A stretch of DNA of 60,258 bases from Candidatus Segatella intestinihominis (lineage in GTDB: Bacteria; Bacteroidota; Bacteroidia; Bacteroidales; Bacteroidaceae). Below, one piece after another: positions 34,721 to 42,233 of the stretch; within the stretch, counting starts at the first letter, position 1, and each line of letters starts with the position of its first letter. The stretch spans positions 1-60,258 of the forward strand of contig URLG01000006.1 of NCBI GenBank assembly GCA_900548535.1. Direction: 5' to 3'. A model generated the notes under the pieces. The model made no database searches and was not told the origin of the DNA. It saw only the letters and a list, made by a program, of their open reading frames with translations. Made by a program: the position numbers and the translations under genes.

Positions 34721-34836
34721 TGTTGAAAGTTGAAAGTTAGAAGTTGAAAATTATGATTACTTTTTAAGGGAATTTCTTAGGAAAAACTACCCTCTAAAGC
34801 ATATCATAAATTTCAACTTTCAAATTTCAACTTTCA
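34721..34836. terminator. Inverted-repeat region between convergent genes
   Basis: TTGAAAGTTGAAAGTTAGAA (about 34722-34746) is complementary to TTTCAACTTTCAAATTTCAA (about 34810-34830), a long, AT-rich, imperfect hairpin built of a GTTGAAA-type seven- to eight-base repeat. It probably ends both the rightward 34324 gene and the leftward PurF-like gene. Confidence 0.5.
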
Positions 34837-34842
34837 TTTTTT

Positions 34843-36279
34843 TTACTCATCTGCCAACTCATGCAGCGTATACTCGCTACTGCCGTCGAAGCAGTGGGTG
34901 CATACCTGGCACTTTGGCAATCCGATGGCCTCCACCAGCTGCTCGATGGTATTGAACTTCAGGCTGGTAAGTCCCAATTCCTGGGCTATCTCGTCCACCA
35001 TCTTCTGATACTCAGGAGAGCCCGTGGTGGCATATTTCTCCAGATTTTTGTTGGCATCGCCCTCAAACTTCTCGATTACTCGACGGGTAATCAGCTCCAT
35101 CGCACTCTTGGAAGAAGTGAAGTTGATGAATGGGCAGGCATATACCAATGGCGGACAAGCGATGCGCATGTGGCATTCCTTCAAGCCAGCCTGGCTGAAG
35201 AGCACTTTTACGTTGTCCCTGAGCTGGGTGCCACGCACGATACTGTCGTCGCAGAACAACACTCTCTTGCCCTTGAGCATTGCCTTGTTAGGTATCAGCT
35301 TCATCTTAGCCACGAGCGAACGCATGCTCTGGTTGCTAGGCATGAAGGAGCGAGGCCATGTAGGCGTATACTTGGCGATGCAACGCTGATAAGGCACGCC
35401 CTTGCCAGCCGCATATCCCATCGCCATGCCCGTGCCCGAATCAGGAATACCGCTACAGCAGTCTATCTCCACATCGTCGGTCTTCGCCAGGTTTAATCCA
35501 TTGGTGAATCGGGCTTCCTCCACATTCTTGCCCTCGTAGGTAGAGGTAGGGAATCCGTAGTACACCCAGAGGAATGAGCACACCTGCATCTTCTTGTTGG
35601 CAGGTCGCAGCTGCTCCAGTCCATCGGCAGTCATCTTGACGATTTCGCCCGGTCCCACCTCATATTCGGTCTCGAAGTCGAGGTTAGGGAATGAGGTCGT
35701 CTCGCTGCTGGCAGCATGTGCGCCGTCCTTCTTACCTATAATAATAGGTGTACGTCCCCAGCTGTCGCGCGCACAGATGATGCCATCCTCGGTGAGGATC
35801 ATCATGGTGCAGGAGCCCTTGATGTGTCGATACACATTCTCGATGCCCTCCTTGAAGCTTTTGCCCTGGATGATGAGCAGCGCCACCAGTTCGGTAGGAT
35901 TGGTGTGGCCGGATGACATCTCAGCGAAGTGCATGTTCTTCTGGAGCAAGAGCTGAGTAAGTTCGTCGATGTTCACAATCTTGGCTACCGTGCAAATGGC
36001 GAAGCGGCCAAGATGAGAGTTCATAATTAATGGCTGAGCGTCGGTATCGCTGATGACGCCGATACCCGAAGTGGCGCCCTCGAAGCGATCGAGGATTGGC
36101 TCAAACTTGGTTCTGAAGTAAGAGCTTTCCAGGTTGTGGATAGAGCGCACGAACCCCTTGTCCTTACTGTAGGTTGCCAAACCGCCTCGGCGTGTGCCGA
36201 GATGTGAGTTGTAGTCGGTGCCGTAGAACAGGTCTGCGACACAGCTTTTCTTGGAAATAGTTCCGAAAATGCCTCCCAT
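34843..36279 (-). CDS. Amidophosphoribosyltransferase-like protein lacking the catalytic N-terminal Cys
   Basis: This 478-residue PurF homologue starts MGGIFGTISKKSCVADLFYG at ATG 36279; a longer frame to 36321 is upstream of the promoter region. PurF enzymes begin MCGI, and after Met removal Cys1 is the glutaminase nucleophile, yet here residue 2 is Gly. The following glutaminase region (SHLGTRRGGLATY, GHTNPTELVALL) and the PRPP-binding motif in VLFCDDSIVRGTQL are present. I recall the same MGG(I/F)FG start in other Bacteroidota proteins annotated as PurF. It may be an ammonia-dependent or repurposed transferase. Confidence 0.88.
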   Translation of the reverse strand: MGGIFGTISKKSCVADLFYGTDYNSHLGTRRGGLATYSKDKGFVRSIHNLESSYFRTKFEPILDRFEGATSGIGVISDTDAQPLIMNSHLGRFAICTVAKIVNIDELTQLLLQKNMHFAEMSSGHTNPTELVALLIIQGKSFKEGIENVYRHIKGSCTMMILTEDGIICARDSWGRTPIIIGKKDGAHAASSETTSFPNLDFETEYEVGPGEIVKMTADGLEQLRPANKKMQVCSFLWVYYGFPTSTYEGKNVEEARFTNGLNLAKTDDVEIDCCSGIPDSGTGMAMGYAAGKGVPYQRCIAKYTPTWPRSFMPSNQSMRSLVAKMKLIPNKAMLKGKRVLFCDDSIVRGTQLRDNVKVLFSQAGLKECHMRIACPPLVYACPFINFTSSKSAMELITRRVIEKFEGDANKNLEKYATTGSPEYQKMVDEIAQELGLTSLKFNTIEQLVEAIGLPKCQVCTHCFDGSSEYTLHELADE

Positions 36280-36318
36280 AAGAGTAATATGTATAGTTAA
36301 TTGTTTGAAATACGGCTG

Positions 36319-36349
36319 CAAAGGTAATAAAAAGATAGGAAATATGCAA
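36319..36349 (-). promoter_or_regulatory. Promoter of the PurF-like gene
   Basis: On the minus strand, TTG (36349-36347), 20 bases, then TACCTTTG (36326-36319), 40 bases before the PurF-like start. An orphan rightward TACCTTTG occurs at 36421-36428. Confidence 0.65.
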
Positions 36350-36440
36350 GAAAATTGTTAAAAACATAAATAGTATTAGTATTTTCTCTTCAAAACGGAG
36401 ATTATCTCAATAATATTATGTACCTTTGTTGACAAATAAA

Positions 36441-36518
36441 AACAACTTATATGGGTGGATTTCAAAAAAACAACCTATTTGGGTTGATTTTTAAAAAACA
36501 ACCTATTTGGGTTGATTT
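36441..36518. repeat. Three 28-bp direct repeats carrying palindromes, probable operator array
   Basis: Units begin at 36441, 36469 and 36497, exactly 28 bases apart. The second and third contain CAACCTATTTGGGTTG, an interrupted palindrome (CAACC / GGTTG), followed by an A/T tract; the first is a diverged copy. They end within the promoter of the SatD gene: the third copy overlaps the likely -33 site. Confidence 0.75.
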
Positions 36519-36542
36519 TTTCAAATATTTTATGTATCTTTG
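36511..36542 (+). promoter_or_regulatory. Promoter of the satD-DUF3307 operon
   Basis: GTTG (36511-36514), 20 bases, then TATCTTTG (36535-36542). The -33 site lies inside the third palindromic repeat, so binding there would be expected to repress. The start codon follows at 36567. Confidence 0.6.
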
Positions 36543-36566
36543 CACCCAAATTAGAAGAATTAGGAT

Positions 36567-37208
36567 ATGAAAGCAATAATAACAGGAGATATCATTGACT
36601 CAACAATGATTCCTATCACACAGAGACCAGCACTTCTTGACACCATCAAGAAAGCTGCCCATTATGTCAAAAAACTGTCACCTCTAAAATACGAAATCTT
36701 TAGAGGAGACAGTTTCCAATTTGTCATCGACAAACCAGAGCAAGCATTGACTATAGCCATTTTGCTCAGAGCTGCGCTCAGAAAATCAACTCCTGAGAAG
36801 AACAGTAACATTTGGGATGCCAGAATATCCATCGGCATAGGAGACATTGCCTATGTATCTACAAATATTACTACTTCCGACGGAGAAGCTTTCCAGCTCT
36901 CAGGAAGAGGTCTCGACACACTCGGAAAAAGAGCACTTGGTATATTTACCAGATGGGAAGACATCAACGAAGAGCTACAAGTAAGCACAGCCTTTGCCGA
37001 TGAAATCATTAGCAATTGGAGTAGCTATCAAGCAGAAACAATAATAGCATCTATAGGAGACAACTTAAAGCAAAAAGAAATTGCCATAAGATTCCAAAAG
37101 ACTCCACAAGCAGTCAACAAGACATTGATCTTGGCCAAGGACAATCTCATCAAGATGTACATCAAGCGATTCGAAACCATCATATTAAACAAAATTGAAG
37201 CATCATGA
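36567..37208 (+). CDS. SatD-family protein with cyclase-like N-terminus and C-terminal HTH
   Basis: This 213-residue cytosolic protein matches the SatD family. Its N-terminus (AIITGDIIDST with Asp8, then EIFRGDSFQFVID with Asp48, then DARISIGIGDIAY and GEAFQLSGRGLD) follows the order of motifs of class III nucleotidyl cyclases, whose two metal-binding aspartates lie in equivalent strands. The C-terminal part (about 165-200) has a helix-turn-helix pattern, NLKQKEIAIRFQKTPQAVNK. It overlaps the DUF3307 gene by ATGA and is preceded by three operator-like repeats, so an autoregulating sensor is plausible. SatD was first named in a Streptococcus mutans acid-tolerance locus; its biochemistry is unknown. 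Confidence 0.85.
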   Translation: MKAIITGDIIDSTMIPITQRPALLDTIKKAAHYVKKLSPLKYEIFRGDSFQFVIDKPEQALTIAILLRAALRKSTPEKNSNIWDARISIGIGDIAYVSTNITTSDGEAFQLSGRGLDTLGKRALGIFTRWEDINEELQVSTAFADEIISNWSSYQAETIIASIGDNLKQKEIAIRFQKTPQAVNKTLILAKDNLIKMYIKRFETIILNKIEAS

Positions 37209-37906
37209 GCATCGAAATCTTATTGCGACTCTTGTTCGCTCACATCATAGCCGACTTCTTCTTACAGACCGACAAGCTCTGCGAGATGAAGAAAACCAAA
37301 CCTGCTGTGGGATTACCAATCCACAGCCTCATCCATGCCACATGTTCCTATATAGTTGTGGGCGAATGGACTAACTTCATGATTCCTGTCATCATCTTCG
37401 TAAGCCATCTTGCTATAGATTGGACCAAGATTAAATATATGCAGGATGGTGTAAAAGGATTTCTTCTAGATCAATCCTTGCACCTTATCATCATCTTGGC
37501 TTTAAGCTTTAGTTGCGCCACATCACTCCACACAACGGCTCTAGCGATAGCATCTCAGATATTGAAACCTCAATACATTTTGCTTTTGTGCGGTTATCTA
37601 CTGATGCTGAAGCCTTCATCCATATTTCTTAGCTTATTACTAAAGCAATGGAATGTAAAAATCAAGAATCAAAGCCTGCCCAATGCTGGTAAATGGATTG
37701 GCTATCTAGAAAGAATCCTTATCCTAACTTTTGTGCTTTCAGGAAACTTTGAAGGCGTAGGATTTCTTTTGGCTGCCAAATCCGTATTCAGATTTGGTGA
37801 CCTCAACAAGGCTAATGACATACAGGTAACAGAATATGTACTCATCGGAACATTAACCAGTTTTGCAATAGCTATCATGACTGGCATCATCATCAAACAA
37901 CTGTAA
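37205..37906 (+). CDS. DUF3307 family membrane protein
   Basis: This 233-residue protein has five or six hydrophobic segments. It starts SIEILLRLLFAHIIADFFLQTDKLCEMK, with the HIIADFFLQ and THSLIHATC-like conserved positions (here IHSLIHATC) and SHLAIDWTKIKYM, which are the DUF3307 hallmarks; His and Asp residues inside membrane segments could bind metal. It is translationally coupled to satD (four-base overlap), and the SatD-DUF3307 pairing is recurrent in several phyla. Function is unknown; a membrane sensor or transporter for which SatD is the cytosolic partner is the simplest reading. Confidence 0.87.
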   Translation: MSIEILLRLLFAHIIADFFLQTDKLCEMKKTKPAVGLPIHSLIHATCSYIVVGEWTNFMIPVIIFVSHLAIDWTKIKYMQDGVKGFLLDQSLHLIIILALSFSCATSLHTTALAIASQILKPQYILLLCGYLLMLKPSSIFLSLLLKQWNVKIKNQSLPNAGKWIGYLERILILTFVLSGNFEGVGFLLAAKSVFRFGDLNKANDIQVTEYVLIGTLTSFAIAIMTGIIIKQL

Positions 37907-37991
37907 GACAATGTAAAAGATAATTTTCAAACATTTGATAGTGCTCTGACTTTTTAAAGTGGACTCAGTAGTTTATTCTATCAAAATAATC

Positions 37992-38045
37992 TCGCCCCAC
38001 CCCTCATCCCCCTCCATTTCGGGAGGAAGAATCGGGGCGGGGCGA
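37992..38045. terminator. GC-rich hairpin between DUF3307 and DUF4248 genes
   Basis: TCGCCCCACCCC (37992-38003) pairs with GGGGCGGGGCGA (38034-38045), and inside it CCTCC pairs with GGAGG. The base composition (very G+C-rich) contrasts with the surroundings. It may end both converging transcripts. A hairpin with the same TCGCCCCA/TGGGGCGA foot occurs at 39358-39406 on the other side of the two-gene cassette. Confidence 0.6.
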
Positions 38046-38078
38046 TGGTCAAAAGACCTGTCAATTAATAGATTGTTT

Positions 38079-38303
38079 TCACGGCTCGCCTAGATACTCG
38101 AAGATGAGGTCCACCTGGCGAGGCGGCAGATACTGGCTGTGCTTCTGATAGCCCAGCCGGGTGAGCTCGGACCAGAGATCAGGGCACTTCTTGACCCAGC
38201 ACATCAGATGCTTGCGCGCAGAGGTCTTGTCTGGCGCATCAGGGAAGTACAGCAAGGCTAACTCGCACTTGCTATACATACGATTAGAGGTGTTTCTTGA
38301 CAT
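38079..38303 (-). CDS. DUF4248 family protein
   Basis: This 74-residue protein matches DUF4248: the YSKCELALLYFPDAPDK start and the ending QYLPPRQVDLIFEYLGEP are characteristic. The family is common in Bacteroidales genomes in regions of mobile or phase-variable genes and its function is not known; small size and basic-polar make-up fit a DNA-binding or adaptor role. It lies eight bases after the replication-initiator gene on the same strand and is probably co-expressed with it. Confidence 0.8.
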   Translation of the reverse strand: MSRNTSNRMYSKCELALLYFPDAPDKTSARKHLMCWVKKCPDLWSELTRLGYQKHSQYLPPRQVDLIFEYLGEP

Positions 38304-38311
38304 ATATCACA

Positions 38312-39325
38312 TTAATTTTGCAACTTATGCTCACGGAAGAACACAGCCAGTCCTTGGGCGATATAACCGCCCGTATTCATCTTGCGATTCTCTCTCTTAC
38401 ACTGCCCGATGTAATAGTCCTTGTGAAAGAACCAATTGTCCAGTTCGCCCAGCAAGTCTAGCTCCAACAGGTCGCTTAAACATTTGGCAGTCAGGTCCTT
38501 CACACCATAGCGGGCTATCAGCTTCAGCTTGAGCTTAATACGCTCTGCCTTCAGAAGGTCGCTAGCCGCGCCACCCTCCAGCATACCTGAATTGCGACGG
38601 TCATGAAGCGTGAAGGTGATGTGAACGGGCATGGAATGACGGTCCTGCTCGGTGGCGAAACAAGGATCATAGCTCACGTACTCGTGTACCACCCCCTTGT
38701 CATAAAGTCGCTTCAGCTCATCGCAGGCAGGCTTGAGGCATTTCGTCTCTAGGGCTTTCCATGTATTGTACACACCAGATTTGCAAAAAAACAAGAACTG
38801 CAATTTATGGGTAGCACAACGGGTGTTTCCTTTCATCGCCCAGCACTGTACCATGAGATATAGTTTCATGGTGAGGCGGCTGCGACACTGATTGATAACA
38901 CGCAGGTCGATGAGTCCCTTGCCCTTGTCGAAGCCATAAAAATGGCTTATCACATCTATAGAGAATCTAAACGTCACCATCCAGCAGCCCTTCTTGTTAG
39001 GATAAGTCTCACAGGTGAAGAGGCTCGTGAAATCACGATAGTACGTTACGTTGCCCACCTTGAATGGGATGCTGATGGGCTTCTTCGCCATCTGCTCCAA
39101 TACGTTGCGCACTCTTGCCGTGCGCTTCGTGTCCAAGCCTAGTTCCGAGAGTTTCATGATCACGTCGATGTGTCCCGCATCACGCTGTTCGGGTGTGAAT
39201 GCGTACACAAATTGGTCATGAGTAACCTCCTTCTTTACGCTGTACTTAGTAATCACTTCTTGCGCATGCTTTACGATGGCAAGCAATACCTTGATCTCGG
39301 CAGTGGAATAGGCGTTGCGCGCCAA
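38312..39325 (-). CDS. Plasmid-type replication initiator (Rep_3/RepB-like) protein, orphan
   Basis: This 337-residue protein has the winged-helix initiator start NAYSTAEIKVLLAIVKHAQEV and repeated long basic helices, with RSRLTMKLYLMVQCWA and LKPACDELKRLYDKGVV resembling the two winged-helix domains of RepA/RepB initiators. It begins with TTG (39325) and has no in-frame ATG directly upstream; the frame continues open for about 13 codons toward the pgm terminator, so the N-terminus may be cut or use an unusual start. No partition genes, iterons or origin-like repeats were seen near it. With DUF4248 it forms a two-gene island, suggesting an integrated-plasmid remnant or a domesticated initiator. 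Confidence 0.75.
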   Translation of the reverse strand: MARNAYSTAEIKVLLAIVKHAQEVITKYSVKKEVTHDQFVYAFTPEQRDAGHIDVIMKLSELGLDTKRTARVRNVLEQMAKKPISIPFKVGNVTYYRDFTSLFTCETYPNKKGCWMVTFRFSIDVISHFYGFDKGKGLIDLRVINQCRSRLTMKLYLMVQCWAMKGNTRCATHKLQFLFFCKSGVYNTWKALETKCLKPACDELKRLYDKGVVHEYVSYDPCFATEQDRHSMPVHITFTLHDRRNSGMLEGGAASDLLKAERIKLKLKLIARYGVKDLTAKCLSDLLELDLLGELDNWFFHKDYYIGQCKRENRKMNTGGYIAQGLAVFFREHKLQN

Positions 39326-39357
39326 TCCCTGTGTACCAAGAATGGCAATGAAAGTTT

Positions 39358-39406
39358 TCGCCCCATGCCTCCCCTCTCCTCAAGAGAGAAAGGACGCATG
39401 GGGCGA
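39358..39406. terminator. GC-rich hairpin after pgm, at the start of the replication-initiator gene
   Basis: TCGCCCCATGC (39358-39368) pairs with GCATGGGGCGA (39396-39406), with an inner CTCTC/GAGAG pairing. It is 24 bases past the pgm stop and serves as its terminator. It starts and ends like the hairpin at 37992-38045. Confidence 0.65.
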
Positions 39407-39429
39407 ATTCTTATTATATCAATCCCAGA

Positions 39430-41181
39430 TTAGTCGAGATTCAAGCTCTTCTTGATAGCAGCGATCTTCTCCTCAGCTGCCTTGGTGCAACGGTTGTAGC
39501 AACCTGCGCACTTGAAGGATGGATCCTTCACCTCGATATAGAACTTGATTTTAGGCTCTGTACCTGATGGACGAACGCTCACCTTGGTGTTGTCGTCGCA
39601 GAACCACTGGAGCACATTGCTTGTAGTAGGCATATTGAGTTTCTCCACTGAGCCGTCAGCATGCTTGGTCTCCAATGTCTGGTAGTCCTTCCAAGTAACC
39701 ACCTTGCTGCCACCGAGCTCCTGAGGAGGGTTGGCACGGAAGTCGGCCATCATCTGCTTAATCTCGTCAGCACCAGTCTTACCTGGACGAACCACGTTGA
39801 CAGTGAACTCCTTGCTGAAACCATACTCTGCATAGATCTGCATCAAGAGGTCGTAGAGAGTCTTGCCCTGATCCTTAGCCCAAGCTGCAATCTCGCAGAT
39901 GAGACAGATAGAAGCAGGAGCATCCTTATCGCGTACCTTATCGTATGGCAAGAAGCCGAAGCTCTCCTCACCACCACCGATGTAATCCTGCTTGCCCTCA
40001 GAGATAGCAATCTCACGTGCAATCCACTTGAAACCTGTGTAGCAGTCGCGGAGCTCCACATTGTTCTTCTTGGCAATCTCAGCGATCACCTCTGTGGTTA
40101 CGATGGTCTTCACGAGGAAGTCTGTTGGCTTCAACTTACCGAGCTTCTTCTTGTTCTCGATGATATAGTAGCAGAACATCATGGCTGTCTGGTTACCATT
40201 GATAATCATCCACTCACCCTTATCGTCACGGCAAACGATAGCGAGACGGTCAGCATCAGGGTCAGTAGCCACCACGAGGTCGGCGTTCAACTTAGTACCG
40301 AGCTTCATACCGAGGGTCATAGCCTCAGCATTCTCTGGGTTAGGAGAAACTACAGTTGGGAAGTTGCCATCCACTACCATCTGCTCAGGAACCACGTTGA
40401 TGTTCTGGAAGCCCCAAGAACGGAGGCAGAGAGGTACGATGACACGACCTGTACCGTGCATAGCTGAGTAAACGATGTTGAGGTCCTTCTGGCGATTGAT
40501 GACATCCTGGTCGATCATAGCAGAGTGAACGGCTGTCATGTAGTCATAGTCCATCTCACCACCGATGATCTGGATCTTGTCCCAGTTAGCCTCAAACTTC
40601 ACGTCCTCAATCTTCACCTTGTTCACCTCGTCGATGATACCTGTATCGTGTGGAGCCAAAACCTGAGCACCATCCTCCCAGTAAGCCTTGTAGCCATTGT
40701 ACTCCTTAGGGTTGTGAGAAGCGGTAACGTTGACACCAGCCTTGGCGCCGAGCTGACGGATAGCGAAAGAAATCTCTGGTGTAGGGCGAAGACCCTCGAA
40801 GAGATAAGCCTTGATGCCATTGGCAGAGAAGATAGCGGCAACGGTCTCAGCGAAGAGGCGAGAGTTGTTGCGGCAGTCGTGACCTACCACTACAGAGAGG
40901 TTGTCCTGGCCTGGGAAAGCCTTGAGGATGTAGTTGGCGAAGCCCTGAGTAGCCATACCAACGATATACTTGTTCATGCGGTTGGTACCTGCGCCCATGA
41001 TGCCGCGCAAACCACCTGTACCGAACTCCAAGTTCTGATAGAAGGCATCTACGAGGGCTGACTTATCCTCAGCATCGAGCATTGCCTGTACTTCCTTACG
41101 TGTTTCTTCGTCAAAAGCAGGTGTGAGCCACTGCTGTGCTCTTTCTTCACACTGCTTAATCAATTCTGCATTGTTAGCCAT
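39430..41181 (-). CDS. Phosphoglucomutase/phosphomannomutase family (phospho-sugar mutase)
   Basis: This 583-residue enzyme of the alpha-D-phosphohexomutase superfamily interconverts hexose-1-phosphates and hexose-6-phosphates. The active-site serine lies in VNVTASHNPKEYNGYKAY; the metal loop is DPDADRLAI; GEESFGFLPYDKVRDKDA gives the sugar-binding loop and RPSGTEPKIKFYIEV the phosphate-binding loop. Length and motifs fit the large bacterial phosphoglucomutase (PgcA-like) rather than AlgC. Ser/Cys-poor tail CAGCYNRC is a small oddity. It is a leftward single gene with its own terminator. Confidence 0.94.
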   Translation of the reverse strand: MANNAELIKQCEERAQQWLTPAFDEETRKEVQAMLDAEDKSALVDAFYQNLEFGTGGLRGIMGAGTNRMNKYIVGMATQGFANYILKAFPGQDNLSVVVGHDCRNNSRLFAETVAAIFSANGIKAYLFEGLRPTPEISFAIRQLGAKAGVNVTASHNPKEYNGYKAYWEDGAQVLAPHDTGIIDEVNKVKIEDVKFEANWDKIQIIGGEMDYDYMTAVHSAMIDQDVINRQKDLNIVYSAMHGTGRVIVPLCLRSWGFQNINVVPEQMVVDGNFPTVVSPNPENAEAMTLGMKLGTKLNADLVVATDPDADRLAIVCRDDKGEWMIINGNQTAMMFCYYIIENKKKLGKLKPTDFLVKTIVTTEVIAEIAKKNNVELRDCYTGFKWIAREIAISEGKQDYIGGGEESFGFLPYDKVRDKDAPASICLICEIAAWAKDQGKTLYDLLMQIYAEYGFSKEFTVNVVRPGKTGADEIKQMMADFRANPPQELGGSKVVTWKDYQTLETKHADGSVEKLNMPTTSNVLQWFCDDNTKVSVRPSGTEPKIKFYIEVKDPSFKCAGCYNRCTKAAEEKIAAIKKSLNLD

Positions 41182-41263
41182 AGTTTGATTTTATTTTGTT
41201 ATTAATAATTGCTATAAAAGATAGGTGTGTCCGAAAACAGCACCCTATTTCTCTTTTTGCGTA

Positions 41264-41293
41264 CAAAGATATATAAAAATTTCGAGAAACAAA
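41264..41293 (-). promoter_or_regulatory. Promoter of the phosphohexomutase gene
   Basis: On the minus strand, TTTG (41293-41290), 18 bases, then TATCTTTG (41271-41264), with the start codon about 80 bases later at 41181. A rightward TATTTTTG at 41315-41322 may serve the DUF4491-rlmH pair. Confidence 0.5.
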
Positions 41294-41389
41294 GCAAGTT
41301 TGAAGTTTTTTTTGTATTTTTGCATCTTGAAACGATCATGTAAAGAAAATAAGACTAGTATTTAGCAATAAAATATCAGAATAAAGAAT

Positions 41390-41710
41390 ATGGAATTACA
41401 TTTTACAGGCATCATCATTGCCGTTTGCACTTTCTTGGTGATAGGATTGTTCCACCCTATCGTATTGAAGACGGAGTATTACACGGGCACCAAGTACTGG
41501 TGGGTATTCCTGGTAGTGGGCATCGGTACCATCGCCGCCGCCTTTATCATAGAGAACGTACTCATCTCTGCCCTCCACGGTGTGGTGGGCGCTAGCAGCC
41601 TATGGAGCATCGGTGAGCTCTTTGAGCAGCGCCACCGCTGCGAGAAAGGCTGGTTTCCCAAGAACCCAAAGCGCATAGGCACAGGATATTATAGGGACGA
41701 AAAGGCATGA
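41390..41710 (+). CDS. DUF4491 family membrane protein
   Basis: This 106-residue protein has two or three membrane segments starting FTGIIIAVCTFLVIGLFHPIV and then WWVFLVVGIGTIAAAFIIENV. It matches DUF4491: the FHPIVLKTEYYTG and LWSIGELFEQRHRCEKGWFP parts are the conserved ones. Its function is unknown. The stop codon overlaps the start of rlmH by four bases (ATGA), so the pair are translationally coupled, an arrangement I recognise in Bacteroidales. Confidence 0.85.
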   Translation: MELHFTGIIIAVCTFLVIGLFHPIVLKTEYYTGTKYWWVFLVVGIGTIAAAFIIENVLISALHGVVGASSLWSIGELFEQRHRCEKGWFPKNPKRIGTGYYRDEKA

Positions 41711-42177
41711 AGACAGAACTGATATTGGTCGGAAAGACCGTCAACAAGCACTTCGTGGCGGGCATCAAGGACTATGCCGAGCGCATCACCCACTACATGC
41801 CCTTCCATATCACCACGATACCGGAGCTCAAGAACACCAAGAGCCTCAGCGAACAGCAACAGAAGGAACGCGAGGGAGAACTGATACTCAAGCTGATTCA
41901 GCCCTCCGACACCGTGGTGCTGCTGGATGAGCACGGACAGGAGTTCCGAAGCATCGAGTATGCCAAGTGGCTGGAGCGCAAGCAGGCCACGGCTCGCCGA
42001 CTCATCTTCGTCATCGGCGGCCCCTACGGATTCTCCGATGCCGTATACAGCCGTGCCAACGAGAAGATATCCCTCTCCAAGATGACCTTCTCCCACCAGA
42101 TGGTGCGCCTCATCTTCACCGAGGCGCTCTATCGCGCATGCACTATTATAAAAGGTGAACCGTACCACCATGAGTAG
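41707..42177 (+). CDS. rlmH: 23S rRNA pseudouridine-1915 N3-methyltransferase
   Basis: This 156-residue SPOUT methyltransferase modifies pseudouridine 1915 in helix 69 of 23S rRNA on assembled ribosomes. It has the start MKTELILVGKTVNKHF, LLDEHGQEFRSIEYAKWL, FVIGGPYGFSDAVY and the C-terminal SPOUT knot MTFSHQMVRLIFTEALYRA with the ending YHHE. Length and motifs are exactly those of RlmH. It is coupled to DUF4491 and followed by heptamer repeats and uvrA. Confidence 0.96.
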   Translation: MKTELILVGKTVNKHFVAGIKDYAERITHYMPFHITTIPELKNTKSLSEQQQKEREGELILKLIQPSDTVVLLDEHGQEFRSIEYAKWLERKQATARRLIFVIGGPYGFSDAVYSRANEKISLSKMTFSHQMVRLIFTEALYRACTIIKGEPYHHE

Positions 42178-42224
42178 TTTGGAGTTAGGAGTTTGGAGTT
42201 TGGAGTTAGGAGTTTGGAGTTTTT
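42178..42224. repeat. Heptamer simple repeat between rlmH and uvrA
   Basis: Six to seven seven-base units (AGTTTGG and AGTTAGG in mixed order) between the rlmH stop and the uvrA start; third occurrence in the window. Confidence 0.85.
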
Positions 42225-42233
42225 TTAAGAAAT

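Noticed and set aside
36441..36518. Three 28-bp repeats as a CRISPR array
   Set aside because: The units are abutting with no unique spacers, and there are no cas genes; they overlap a promoter, so they read as operators.
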